This document shows positions 27,356 through 34,466 of a stretch of DNA of 34,466 nt, piece after piece. A program made the translations under genes and the position numbers. Position 1 is the stretch's first letter. Each line of letters begins with the position of its first letter. Source of the DNA: Mesorhizobium sp. (GTDB lineage Bacteria; Pseudomonadota; Alphaproteobacteria; Rhizobiales; Rhizobiaceae); the NCBI GenBank assembly GCA_004020645.1, contig SAQL01000046.1:1-34466 (forward strand). The letters are read 5' to 3'. The notes beneath the pieces are model-generated. The model was not told the origin of the DNA. It did no database searches and saw only the letters and a program-made list of their open reading frames with translations.

Positions 27356-27871
27356 CACTGGTTTGCTGCAGCGACCAACTTGGGCGTAAGGAAGGTTTGT
27401 ACGCTGCCGGTCGACGACGAGAATGTCGGAATGGCTGGTGACCAAACCTGCGGCGGCCCGCGCCAGAGGAAGTCAGCTTTCGCCGCGGCACCCACATCCC
27501 GATTCACTGGCACGGGACAAGTATCCCGCGGCCTTTTTGAAGGCCAAGGCGCTTCGCCATCAGTCATGACGTCGACTTTCGACCGCATTCGACATGCGAG
27601 CCAGTTATAGGATAATATAATGCGTGTTCAACGGCCTTTTTCGGTAACGAGAAAGTGGTCTATCCTATTCGCCTAGACGGTTTTTTTCATTTTCATTATC
27701 AGCATTCGAATCCGAGTCGCTGATGTTGTCGATGGGAAAATATACCGTGGTTAACAAAACTTAGGCCCCGCAGGATCCACGTCGCGCAAATCGTTGGTAG
27801 CTTTCAGGCTACTGTCAGCTGGCTCTGCCAGAACGATTGTTGTTGGGGGAGCAAACCGACAGGAGATTCTT
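27356..27871 (+). other. Structured intergenic leader region before the small secreted peptide gene
   Basis: A weak terminator-like element lies at 27658-27687 (GTCTA, 11-base loop, TAGAC, GG, seven T). Closer to the next gene are two short perfect hairpins, GTAGC-TTTCAG-GCTAC (27797-27812) and CTGGC-TCT-GCCAG (27819-27831). An 8-base inverted pair ATAGGATA/TATCCTAT flanks 27607-27668. I found no convincing NifA or sigma-54 site here; GG-N10-GC at about 27795-27808 is a poor match. Confidence 0.35.
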
Positions 27872-28222
27872 ATGAACTAGGAGACCTTGTCAATACCGTC
27901 CGACGTGCCGATCGCCAATGGCAAACGACACCGGATCATGCGCAAACACGTAATGAAACGAGAGAAAGATACGATGACTCCATCACCAAAAAATGTGGCC
28001 GCCCCGGGCCTCCCGAAGCCGTCGACGAAATTTCGGTCTGAGTGGCTGCGAACGACGCTTGCTGCGATCGCGCTGGCCCTGGTGACCACCGCTCCGGCTC
28101 CGGCCGACACTTACAGAAGCGGATGGGAATGTGAGATTTTCCCTGAATCTGTGGAGTGCACGATGTGGGAAAAAGGACCACTCGAATCAAACAAACAAGA
28201 CGACCAGCAAGCTAAGTACTAG
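27872..28222 (+). CDS. Small secreted two-cysteine peptide sharing its leader with the M16 peptidase
   Basis: The apparent original start is ATG 27872 with a strong AGGAG site, but codon 3 is TAG. Usable in-frame starts follow at 27938, 27953 and 27974; the last gives 82 residues. The product has a long charged N-region, then WLRTTLAAIALALVTTAPAPA as a signal peptide, then a mature acidic peptide of about 38 residues with two cysteines eight residues apart (WECEIF..SVECTMW). The leader is homologous to that of the M16 peptidase at 28579 (SGWLRGTLFATALAFVSTAPVLA), also in the upstream charged part. I know no family for the mature peptide. Linked leaders and adjacency suggest co-export or a substrate/partner relation; this is inference. 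Confidence 0.55.
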
Positions 28223-28462
28223 GCCTATGTAGGTTGCTGCGGTCCGGATTTGGCCGCAGCAACCCGGTCGGGCTGCAGCAGAAGATCAATGCGCGGCGAC
28301 GCTGCCGACGGGCGCGGGCCTAGCGCTAGCCACGCCGCCAGCGATCTTCTGTCGTGAATCTGCTCATCCTGCTGGCGAGCACCGCCATGCCCCAAGTGAC
28401 GGGGAAGATATCGTGTTAAGCGGCGCGCGCTTCCCCATAAGCCGGCGTTCGATGTCCGACAA
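28223..28462 (+). other. Intergenic region before the peptidase promoter
   Basis: A GC-rich spacer follows the small peptide gene, with a possible loose stem (GGTTGCTGCGG..CCGCAGCAACC, about 28230-28266) that may act as terminator or attenuator; no T run follows it. No gene is seen. Confidence 0.4.
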
Positions 28463-28537
28463 TGTCGGATCCGCAACATAGCAGAGTCTGATTACTCCAT
28501 TGCCGAAACGAGTTTCTCGTTTGGCACGGTTCGTGCG
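28453..28537 (+). promoter_or_regulatory. NifA/sigma-54 promoter of the M16 peptidase operon
   Basis: TGTCGGATCCGCAACA (28463-28478) is a TGT-N10-ACA enhancer, preceded by the dyad TGTCCGACAATGTCGGAT. TGGCACGGTTCGTGC starts at 28522 with exact GG-N10-GC spacing; the -12 box is GTGC instead of TTGC. The start codon follows 41 bases after -12. The same arrangement recurs at 15113-15232, and conservation of both elements and spacing in the two copies supports function. The enhancer lies closer to the promoter (about 45 bases) than is typical. Confidence 0.85.
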
Positions 28538-28578
28538 CGGTCCCGCAAACGCCTCACAGACTAAGGAGAAGCCATCCC

Positions 28579-30156
28579 ATGACCACCAACCAAACAATGC
28601 CCCTCACGTTGATTCACTTAAAAGATGATGCTCGAGTCAGGCCTCGCAACATGCTGATGGCTCATCTGGCTCGGGGCTGCCCACCGCCCCACTCTCTCCC
28701 ACTAAGTGCGACGAGCACGCAACAGCCTCAACATAAGGGACAACTCACTTTGCCTCAAACTTTGCCCATCGGCCGGTCACGACAACAGAAGCCATCAGCA
28801 CATCTTCAGTCTGGCTGGCTGCGCGGGACACTTTTTGCGACCGCGCTGGCCTTCGTGAGCACCGCTCCGGTTCTGGCGGCTACCGATGACATCAAGGCGA
28901 CGGCTTTCCTGCTCGACAACGGCATGGAGGTTGTCGTCATCCCCGATCACCGCGCGCCGATCGTCACCCATATGGTGTGGTACAAGATCGGCAGCGCCGA
29001 CGAGCCGCCGGGTAAATCCGGCATCGCGCATTTCGTCGAGCATCTGATGTTCAAGGCGGCGACGATCAACCATGCAGCCGGCCAGTTGGACCGCGCGGTG
29101 GTCGAGATCGGCGGCTCGCACAACGCCTTCACCTCCTATGACTATACTGCCTACTACCAGACGGTGGCGCCTTCCGCGTTAGAGCAGATGATGAGCTTCG
29201 AGGCCGACCGCATGTTCAACCTCAGCATCACCGATGATGATATCCAGACCGAGCGCGATGTGATTCTGGAGGAGCGCCGCTCCGGTGTCGACAACGATCC
29301 GGAGGCGCTGCTGAGGGAGGAGATCGACGCCACGCTCTGGCAGAACCAGCCCTACCGAATACCTGTCATCGGCTGGATGCAGGAGATGGAGAAGCTGGAC
29401 TGGCCCGACGCCAAGGCCTTCTATGACGAATATTACACGCCCAACAACGCCGTGCTGGTGGTGGCCGGCGATGTCGAGCCTGAGACGGTCAAGGCGCTGG
29501 CCGAGAAGACGTATGGAACGGTGCCGGCGGCTCCTGGTCTAGCCCGCATCCGCCCGGTCGAGCCGGTGCAGAACACCAGGCGCACATTGACGCTGACCAA
29601 CGAGCGCATTTCAGTGCCGCGCTTTTCCACGCAATGGGTGGTGCCGTCCTATCGTACGGCCTCACCCGGCGAGGCCGAGGCGCTCGACCTGCTAGCCGAA
29701 ATCCTCGGCGGTGGCACCCGCAGCCGGCTGTACCAGCAGTTGGTGGTGAAACAGGGCATTGCCGCCGAGGTCGGCGCCTATTTCGAGGGCGTCATGCTGG
29801 ATGCCACCAGCTTCATCATCTACGGCTCGCCGCGTGGTGCGGCCAAGCTCGCCGATCTCGAAGCGGCGGCGGATGCCGAAGTTGCCCGCATCGCCAGGGA
29901 TGGCGTCACTCGCGACGAGCTGGACAAGGCGAAAGACCGCTATGTCCGCTCGGCAATCTTCGCCCAGGACGAGCAGGAGTTCATCGCCAACATCTACGGC
30001 GCGACGCTTGCCACCGGCGGCAACGTTCAGGACGTCCAGCAATGGCCGGACCGCATCCGCAAGGTCTCCACAGATCAGGTCAAGGCCGTAGCCGCCCGCT
30101 ATCTCGCGTCCGACCATTCAACCACCGGCTATCTCTTGCCCAAGACAGAGAATTGA
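28579..30156 (+). CDS. M16B zinc peptidase, catalytic subunit, exported
   Basis: The 525-residue protein is a processing-peptidase-type metalloprotease. The inverted zinc site is HFVEH (H151, E154, H155), with the second glutamate about 76 residues on (ERDVILEERRSG, E231). NAFTSYDYTAYY, RSRLYQQLVVKQGIA and the two-domain M16 layout are present. Residues 1-75 form an unusual long polar N-region before the signal peptide WLRGTLFATALAFVSTAPVLAA, so it should be periplasmic. AAGGAG precedes ATG 28579. It is the first gene behind a NifA/sigma-54 promoter and is 4 bases from the partner subunit. From about 28880 its GC-rich third positions look chromosomal, unlike the leader. Confidence 0.95.
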   Translation: MTTNQTMPLTLIHLKDDARVRPRNMLMAHLARGCPPPHSLPLSATSTQQPQHKGQLTLPQTLPIGRSRQQKPSAHLQSGWLRGTLFATALAFVSTAPVLAATDDIKATAFLLDNGMEVVVIPDHRAPIVTHMVWYKIGSADEPPGKSGIAHFVEHLMFKAATINHAAGQLDRAVVEIGGSHNAFTSYDYTAYYQTVAPSALEQMMSFEADRMFNLSITDDDIQTERDVILEERRSGVDNDPEALLREEIDATLWQNQPYRIPVIGWMQEMEKLDWPDAKAFYDEYYTPNNAVLVVAGDVEPETVKALAEKTYGTVPAAPGLARIRPVEPVQNTRRTLTLTNERISVPRFSTQWVVPSYRTASPGEAEALDLLAEILGGGTRSRLYQQLVVKQGIAAEVGAYFEGVMLDATSFIIYGSPRGAAKLADLEAAADAEVARIARDGVTRDELDKAKDRYVRSAIFAQDEQEFIANIYGATLATGGNVQDVQQWPDRIRKVSTDQVKAVAARYLASDHSTTGYLLPKTEN

Positions 30157-30160
30157 TCTG

Positions 30161-31549
30161 ATGGCAAACCAAATCCGCAACATTGCACAAGCATTGGCCT
30201 CTCCGGCTGAAGGAGGGAGGGCCGCGCGCCTCACCACCTGGCTAGCCATCCTTCTCGTGTCCATTTTCTTCCTGATTTGGCCGGCTCTCACCGCCCGTGC
30301 TGCGATGAACATCCAGGAGGTGAAATCTGAAAAGGGGATCACCGCCTGGTTGGTTGAAGACCATACGCGGCCGATCGTCACCATGGATTTGGTCTTCGAC
30401 GGCGGCACCACCCAGGACCCGGCCGGCAAGGAGGGGCTTGTCAATTTGATGACCGGCTTGCTCGACGAGGGCGCCGGCCATTACGACAGCGACGCCTTTC
30501 AGGTGCAGCTCGACGATGCCGGCGCCGAGATGAGCTTCGACGCGCGACGTGACGGCACCCATGGCTCGATGCGCATGCTTTCCGAGCACCAGGACGCCGC
30601 TTTCGATCTCATCAGGCTCGCGTTGAACAGGCCCCGCTTCGATCAGGAGCCGGTCGAGCGCGTCCGCGCCCAGCTTCTCTCCGGAATCATCGCCAACGAG
30701 CGGGAACCTCACGCAATCGCTGAGCTTGCCTGGCGGCGCAGACTCTACGGCACGCATCCGTATTCCAGGCCAGACGAGGGTACCAAGCAAAGCCTCGCCC
30801 GCATAACGGCCGCCGATCTAAGCGCCTTCCACAAGTCCGCTTTCGCCCGCGACGGGCTACACGTGGCGGTCGTCGGCGACATTGATGCCAAGGAACTGAG
30901 TGCAAGGCTAGACCAGTTGTTCGGTGATTTGCCTCAGAAGCAGGCGCTCGCGCCCGTACCTGATGTCACCCCGAAGCTCGGCCAGTGGATCTTGGTCGCA
31001 TACAACCTGCCCCAGACTTCGCTCCAGCTGGCTTTTCCCGGCATCGGACGCAGCGATCCGGAATTCTTTGCCGCGCAGCTTATAAACAATATACTCGGAG
31101 GCTCGCCCATGACCTCACGTCTATTCCAGGAAGTCCGCGAAAAGCGCGGCCTTGCCTACGGTGTCTCCTCTAAGTTGGAAAGGTACCAGCATTCCAACAC
31201 GCTAGTCGTGACCACGTCGACGCGCGCGGACAGGGCGACCGAGTCGCTTGACCTGATAAGACAAGTAATCAAGGAGTTGGCGGACACAGGGCCAACAGCG
31301 GCCGAGCTCGAAGCGAGTAAGAAGTATCTGAGCGGCTCCTATGCTATCGACCATCTGGGTTCCTCCAGGTCGGTTTCCGCCACGCTTGTCGAGTTACAGC
31401 TCGAGAAGCTCGGCATAGACTACATCCAGCGCCGCCCGGCCCTCATCGAGCAGGTGACGCTCGACCAGGTCAGGGCGGCGGCGAAGAAGCTGCTTTCGGC
31501 CGAGCCCACCATTATGGGCGTTGGCCTGCGCCTCGGCGCTGTCCGATGA
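30161..31549 (+). CDS. M16B peptidase, non-catalytic partner subunit
   Basis: The 462-residue protein is a second M16 protein with the fold but without HXXEH: the corresponding region reads LMTGLLDEGAGHYD. It retains the substrate-binding R/Y segment (SRLFQEVREKRGLAYGVSS) typical of non-catalytic M16B subunits. A signal peptide or anchor is present (TTWLAILLVSIFFLIWPALTARAA). The gene starts 4 bases after the catalytic subunit, so the two are co-translated and should form a heterodimer, as in other bacterial M16B pairs and the mitochondrial processing peptidase. Its substrate is unknown. Confidence 0.94.
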   Translation: MANQIRNIAQALASPAEGGRAARLTTWLAILLVSIFFLIWPALTARAAMNIQEVKSEKGITAWLVEDHTRPIVTMDLVFDGGTTQDPAGKEGLVNLMTGLLDEGAGHYDSDAFQVQLDDAGAEMSFDARRDGTHGSMRMLSEHQDAAFDLIRLALNRPRFDQEPVERVRAQLLSGIIANEREPHAIAELAWRRRLYGTHPYSRPDEGTKQSLARITAADLSAFHKSAFARDGLHVAVVGDIDAKELSARLDQLFGDLPQKQALAPVPDVTPKLGQWILVAYNLPQTSLQLAFPGIGRSDPEFFAAQLINNILGGSPMTSRLFQEVREKRGLAYGVSSKLERYQHSNTLVVTTSTRADRATESLDLIRQVIKELADTGPTAAELEASKKYLSGSYAIDHLGSSRSVSATLVELQLEKLGIDYIQRRPALIEQVTLDQVRAAAKKLLSAEPTIMGVGLRLGAVR

Positions 31550-32279
31550 CGGCGAATAATCTCTGGGGCGCCATAGAAACAGCACATAAGTACGTTGTGC
31601 CCTTTCATGCATGTCTATTTGTAACATCTAGGTAGGCGTTCGACTCCATGCAGTGCGGAACGTGTGAGTTGACCACATGTCAAAGGGGAGAAGGAGGTTG
31701 CACCTGAAGATGCATTAGGACGTATGATGATCTTTCGTTAGTTTGCACAAAAAGGTCTGCACATCTCTGCTGCTTCTCAATTCCCTTACCTGGCCGATGG
31801 CGAGGCCACCGAACGACGTGAGCCGGTGGAACTTGGTCGCGTTGCCCTCTTCCGGCCTCGGTCTGGTCAGTAGAGGCAACGAATGTGATTGGCGACCTAC
31901 AGACGAGGAATCGAGGCCCTCGTGCGCTATTTCAAGGGCACAGCTATCAGATCATCCCGTCGATAATTCGCTTTGCGATCGCTCCGGCCATGCGGCCGAG
32001 GCGGACTTCACAATCGAGCAAGTCGTAATGGTGACCGGCCACAAGGCGACGGTAGAAAATCTGCTCAAGAATGACCGCTTCTAGTGCAACCTACTGGTTC
32101 CGATAGAGGAAACGAGCAGCAGGATTGTGACCGTTGAGGACCTTAAGCTAGGAGTCAAAAGCAGCCTTCGCCGAGGCTGACTGGCTGTCGACTTTCGTCT
32201 TGGCTCTTTCAAGGACATTGGGGCGAATGTCCGTGGCAAGTTAAGGCCGCTCCAAACTTTGTCCAGAACTGCATCCGTT
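31550..32279 (+). other. Unassigned stretch after the peptidase operon
   Basis: A plus-strand ORF (31743-32084) ends FTIEQVVMVTGHKATVENLLKNDRF, and a second frame near 31790-31870 reads LADGEATERREPVELGRVALFRP. Neither can be assigned, and no ribosome binding site is convincing. Probably decayed coding sequence. Confidence 0.3.
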
Positions 32280-33167
32280 CTAAAAGCCCAGCGCCTTGCG
32301 GAAAGTAAGCTCTTCCACGAAATGTATGCGGCCGCCACTCTCGCGAAGCTTCCGGGCTTCGATAATCTTAGTTCCCTGATGACTGTGGAGCCAATCGCGC
32401 GAGGCGATGGCGGCTACGATCAGGTAGTCGGTGCTGCGGGAAATGCTCTTGGAGACAAGCCCTCCCCGCTCCACGATCCATCCTTCGATAATTTTTCGAG
32501 GCCCCAGACTGAAGGCACCCGTCACCACAAATCCCGAGTTCTCGAACACCAACATGCTCGCATCTCTCAGGACGCCGTCTATCGATGGCGTGTTCCCGTA
32601 CGTTGGCAATCCTGTGTCTGTGCAGCTATCGCCGACCAATCGAACTATCCATTCGGCGATGTCTTCTTCTTCCTCCATCGATAGATGCCCGTCCGATATC
32701 GCCTTAACAGCTACGCCCTTCAAAGCCGCAATCCTGGCGTCCTCGAGCAGCTGAGGATTCCGGTCGATGCGGTCGATCAGCTTTTCGACTTCCTTGATCT
32801 TCAGGCGATTGTCGCAGGCGATCCCGGCACAAAAGCCGAAGAACCTGTTGCAGCAGTCATTTGAGCTGCTTTCGGAGAACGGCCTCAAGCGATAGTCAAC
32901 GATTCCGGAGATGATCTCGAAAATCTCCCTGTGGTAGTCCCCATATGCGGTGTCGAGGTCCTGGATGAGATCAGCGGCGTCGGTGTCGCCAAAAAGCTGG
33001 AGGAACTGCTCGGCCTCGGCTCGGATCGAGGCGACCTCCAGGCTCTCAATGGATTCGCTGGCCAGGACACCCTCAAGAAAACCCAGCCAGTATGCCTCGA
33101 CCTTCCGACCGTTGCTCTTGGCGTGTATTCGCCCAAGCGCAGATCCGCCGTACTTTAACTCCGCCAT
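32280..33167 (-). CDS. TerB-like helical repeats fused to a C-terminal BRCT domain
   Basis: The 295-residue protein starts at ATG 33167 (GGGGAGGGG just upstream). Residues about 25-180 hold three stretches that recall TerB/DjlA-type helical units: YWLGFLEGVLASESIESLE, RFFGFCAGIACDNRLKIKEVEKL and LKGVAVKAISDGHLSMEEEEDIAEWI. The last 95 residues form a BRCT domain: SGFVVTGAFSLGPRKIIEGWIVERGGLVSKSISRSTDYLIVA, then GTKIIEARKLRESGGRIHFVEELTF, as at the end of NAD-dependent DNA ligase. BRCT domains bind phospho-peptides or DNA ends, so a DNA-repair or stress role is likely but unproven. A TerB-N pseudogene lies next upstream on the same strand. Confidence 0.75.
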   Translation of the reverse strand: MAELKYGGSALGRIHAKSNGRKVEAYWLGFLEGVLASESIESLEVASIRAEAEQFLQLFGDTDAADLIQDLDTAYGDYHREIFEIISGIVDYRLRPFSESSSNDCCNRFFGFCAGIACDNRLKIKEVEKLIDRIDRNPQLLEDARIAALKGVAVKAISDGHLSMEEEEDIAEWIVRLVGDSCTDTGLPTYGNTPSIDGVLRDASMLVFENSGFVVTGAFSLGPRKIIEGWIVERGGLVSKSISRSTDYLIVAAIASRDWLHSHQGTKIIEARKLRESGGRIHFVEELTFRKALGF

Positions 33168-33481
33168 CATCCCCTCCCCTGAAGAGCAATTCTGAACATA
33201 TTGGTGACTGGTCTTCGGCACAATGCAGTAATTTCACAAAGACTGAATTGCCTCCGAACACACATCAAAAAAAGACGACAGCATTCGCCTTTTTTCACTA
33301 CGGCCCCGCTGACCAATGCGACGCTCGGCGCGCTGTTCGCCAGATTATTCAGTGAAGTATCTGTCTTCTCAAGCGCTTCGCGGCCCACGCATGTGCGCCC
33401 CCTCTCCCGTGTTTCGTCTGTTTCACACTTCAGCCGCTGCTACCAAGTCGGCGTTGGGCGATTGTACCGATACATCGCATA

Positions 33482-34269
33482 CTATTGATCGGGGTAAGTG
33501 TCCGGAAGCGACAACACCCAGAGGAGTGCGTCAGTGCCGTCGAAAGAAGCTGCGGAGCTGAGTTTGCGTCCTAGATGGAGCCTGACGGACAACGGCATTT
33601 CGTATCCGTTCCTTAGATCGGGCGAGAGTGCCGGGCGAGAGGTTTTCGGGTCTTTGACGAGTTCCGCCACGTCAAGGAATTTCGACGCGTAGTTCTTGAA
33701 CGAATGATTTTCGCTGTGGAGGAAAGGAGGCGCCTGACCTCCGCGATCAATGCAGGCGTCTCGTCTGTGGCGGCATCCACGAACAGGCGACGCTCAAGGC
33801 CTTAGAAAAACAGGAAGACATACCAATGCCGAGCCTCGGGTCGTTCCTTCCGCACGCGCAAGCCAGTCGAGATAGGTCCGCCCGGCAATCTGAGGGAGGT
33901 TCGAATAGAGGGCCAATATGGCAGGAGGTCGCCCACCAGGTCGCTGCCACACGGCGCGACAGTGCACGACGGATCCACCAGGCAATTGTCGCCGCGGCCC
34001 GAACTCGATCCGATGAAGGTACCGCCAAGGTAGAACATGCCCGCATCGATGGAGATTCCGTTCACCTGCACGCTTTCTCCGCGCTGAATCCATCGGGCTG
34101 GACTCTCGACCGGAGTGAACCTAGCGCTAATTGGCGGAGACGGCGCTGCCAGCCCCCGGTATTGATCCGAGCCTTCGGTAAATCTTTGACCGGGATTGTT
34201 TCGAGGATCGATACGCTTCCGAGATGGAACCTCAGACGAATCTTCGACGACGCTGCTACGCGTTGTCAT
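33482..34269 (-). pseudogene. Broken TerB-N domain protein
   Basis: TerB-N proteins belong to the Ter-linked stress systems. The start is at 34269. The pieces WIQRGESVQVNGISIDAGMFYLGG, SSSGRGDNCLVDPSCTVAP and LLPYWPS are in one frame. YSNLPQIAGRTYLDWLAR needs a second frame. The first frame resumes with YVFLFF, a TAA where tyrosine is expected, and GLERRLFVD..TPALIAEVRRLL. After another shift come NHSFKNYASKFLD and PLSVRLHLGRKL..ALLWVLSLPDTYPDQ. Several frameshifts plus a nonsense codon show it is dead. It directly precedes the TerB-like/BRCT gene, so both probably belonged to one unit. Confidence 0.7.
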
Positions 34270-34338
34270 AGAGAGCCTGTCGCCAGGCGCGCCGGCAAAT
34301 TGCGGAGAATGATCGCGATTCCCGGCGGCGTCCGCGCA

Positions 34339-34466
34339 TCACCAGAGCACCGGGAACTCCTCGAACCCGCCAGTGATGATCTCCTTGCGCAACTTCAGTT
34401 CTTCGGGCGCCACGGCCAGGCGCAGCGCGGGAAAGCGCTCGAAGATCGAACCGAACACCACCTTGA
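34339..34466 (-). CDS. C-terminal end of a cytochrome P450 (cut by window edge)
   Basis: The last 41 residues are visible: VVFGSIFERFPALRLAVAPEELKLRKEI, then ITGGFEEFPVLW and a stop. This is the standard bacterial P450 ending, with FPALRLA followed by the TGG...FPV.W strand. The haem-binding cysteine region lies beyond the right edge, so the substrate cannot be inferred. Rhizobial symbiosis islands often carry P450s of the gibberellin operon, but 41 residues cannot decide membership. Confidence 0.7.
   Translation of the reverse strand, partial: KVVFGSIFERFPALRLAVAPEELKLRKEIITGGFEEFPVLW

Noticed and set aside
27607..27668. ATAGGATA/TATCCTAT inverted pair as possible insertion-sequence ends
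   Set aside because: Only 8 bases, 46 bases apart, with no coding sequence between.
31743..32084. ORF ending VVMVTGHKATVENLLKNDRF
   Set aside because: No recognisable family, no ribosome binding site, low-quality coding look.
1..34466. tRNA, rRNA, CRISPR array, integrase or attachment site
   Set aside because: None could be recognised by reading both strands.

Overview
The window reads as accessory DNA of a Mesorhizobium-type rhizobium, probably part of a symbiosis island. The evidence is a convincing nod box, two strong NifA/sigma-54 promoters plus an orphan duplicate of one of them, and several alphaproteobacterial families: Porin_2 porin, MucR/Ros regulator, HemN, periplasmic alpha-carbonic anhydrase and a SahR-like ArsR protein. 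Gene density is low. Intact genes sit among many remnants: MFS transporter, hemN, a TolC-like protein, trehalose-phosphate synthase, M16 peptidase, VapC, a partial nodT copy and a TerB-N protein. This is the look of a decaying, rearranged island. I saw no complete insertion sequence, tRNA, rRNA or CRISPR array. Some frameshifts could be sequencing errors.

Layout. 1-2.6 kb: MFS C-terminal remnant, hemN split by one frameshift (minus) and a hypothetical ORF. 2.6-4.1 kb: a porin behind a textbook TGT-N10-ACA site and -24/-12 promoter. 4.6-6.1 kb: a nod box pointing at a TolC-family gene broken by three frameshifts. 6.7-7.4 kb: alpha-carbonic anhydrase, followed by an otsA remnant and about 1.4 kb with nothing recognisable. 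9.4-13.6 kb: a methyl-cycle cluster on the plus strand, made of an ArsR/SahR-like regulator without its methyltransferase domain, serine hydroxymethyltransferase, SAM synthetase and an adenosine-kinase-like PfkB sugar kinase. 14-15.3 kb: junk with an M16 remnant, a VapC remnant, repeat copy A and an orphan sigma-54 promoter. 16.3-18.5 kb: di-heme cytochrome c peroxidase (minus), truncated MucR (plus) and cold-shock protein (minus). 19.4-24.3 kb: macA-macB-nodT-like efflux operon (minus). 24.4-24.8 kb: repeat copy B. 25.3-27.4 kb: OmpR/QseC-type two-component system (plus), divergent from the efflux operon and probably its regulator. 27.9-31.5 kb: a small secreted two-cysteine peptide gene, then a catalytic/non-catalytic M16B peptidase pair behind a NifA/sigma-54 promoter. 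32.3-34.5 kb, minus strand: TerB-like/BRCT protein, TerB-N pseudogene and the C-terminal end of a cytochrome P450.

The most interesting system is at 27.8-31.5 kb. The small secreted peptide and the catalytic M16 peptidase share a homologous N-terminal leader (long charged region plus signal peptide). The peptidase promoter, up to its start codon, is found again as an orphan about 13 kb away, and an M16 fragment lies close to that orphan. This suggests a duplicated, nitrogen-fixation-controlled module of secreted peptide plus envelope peptidase. Its function is unknown; processing or degradation of peptides during symbiosis is an inference.
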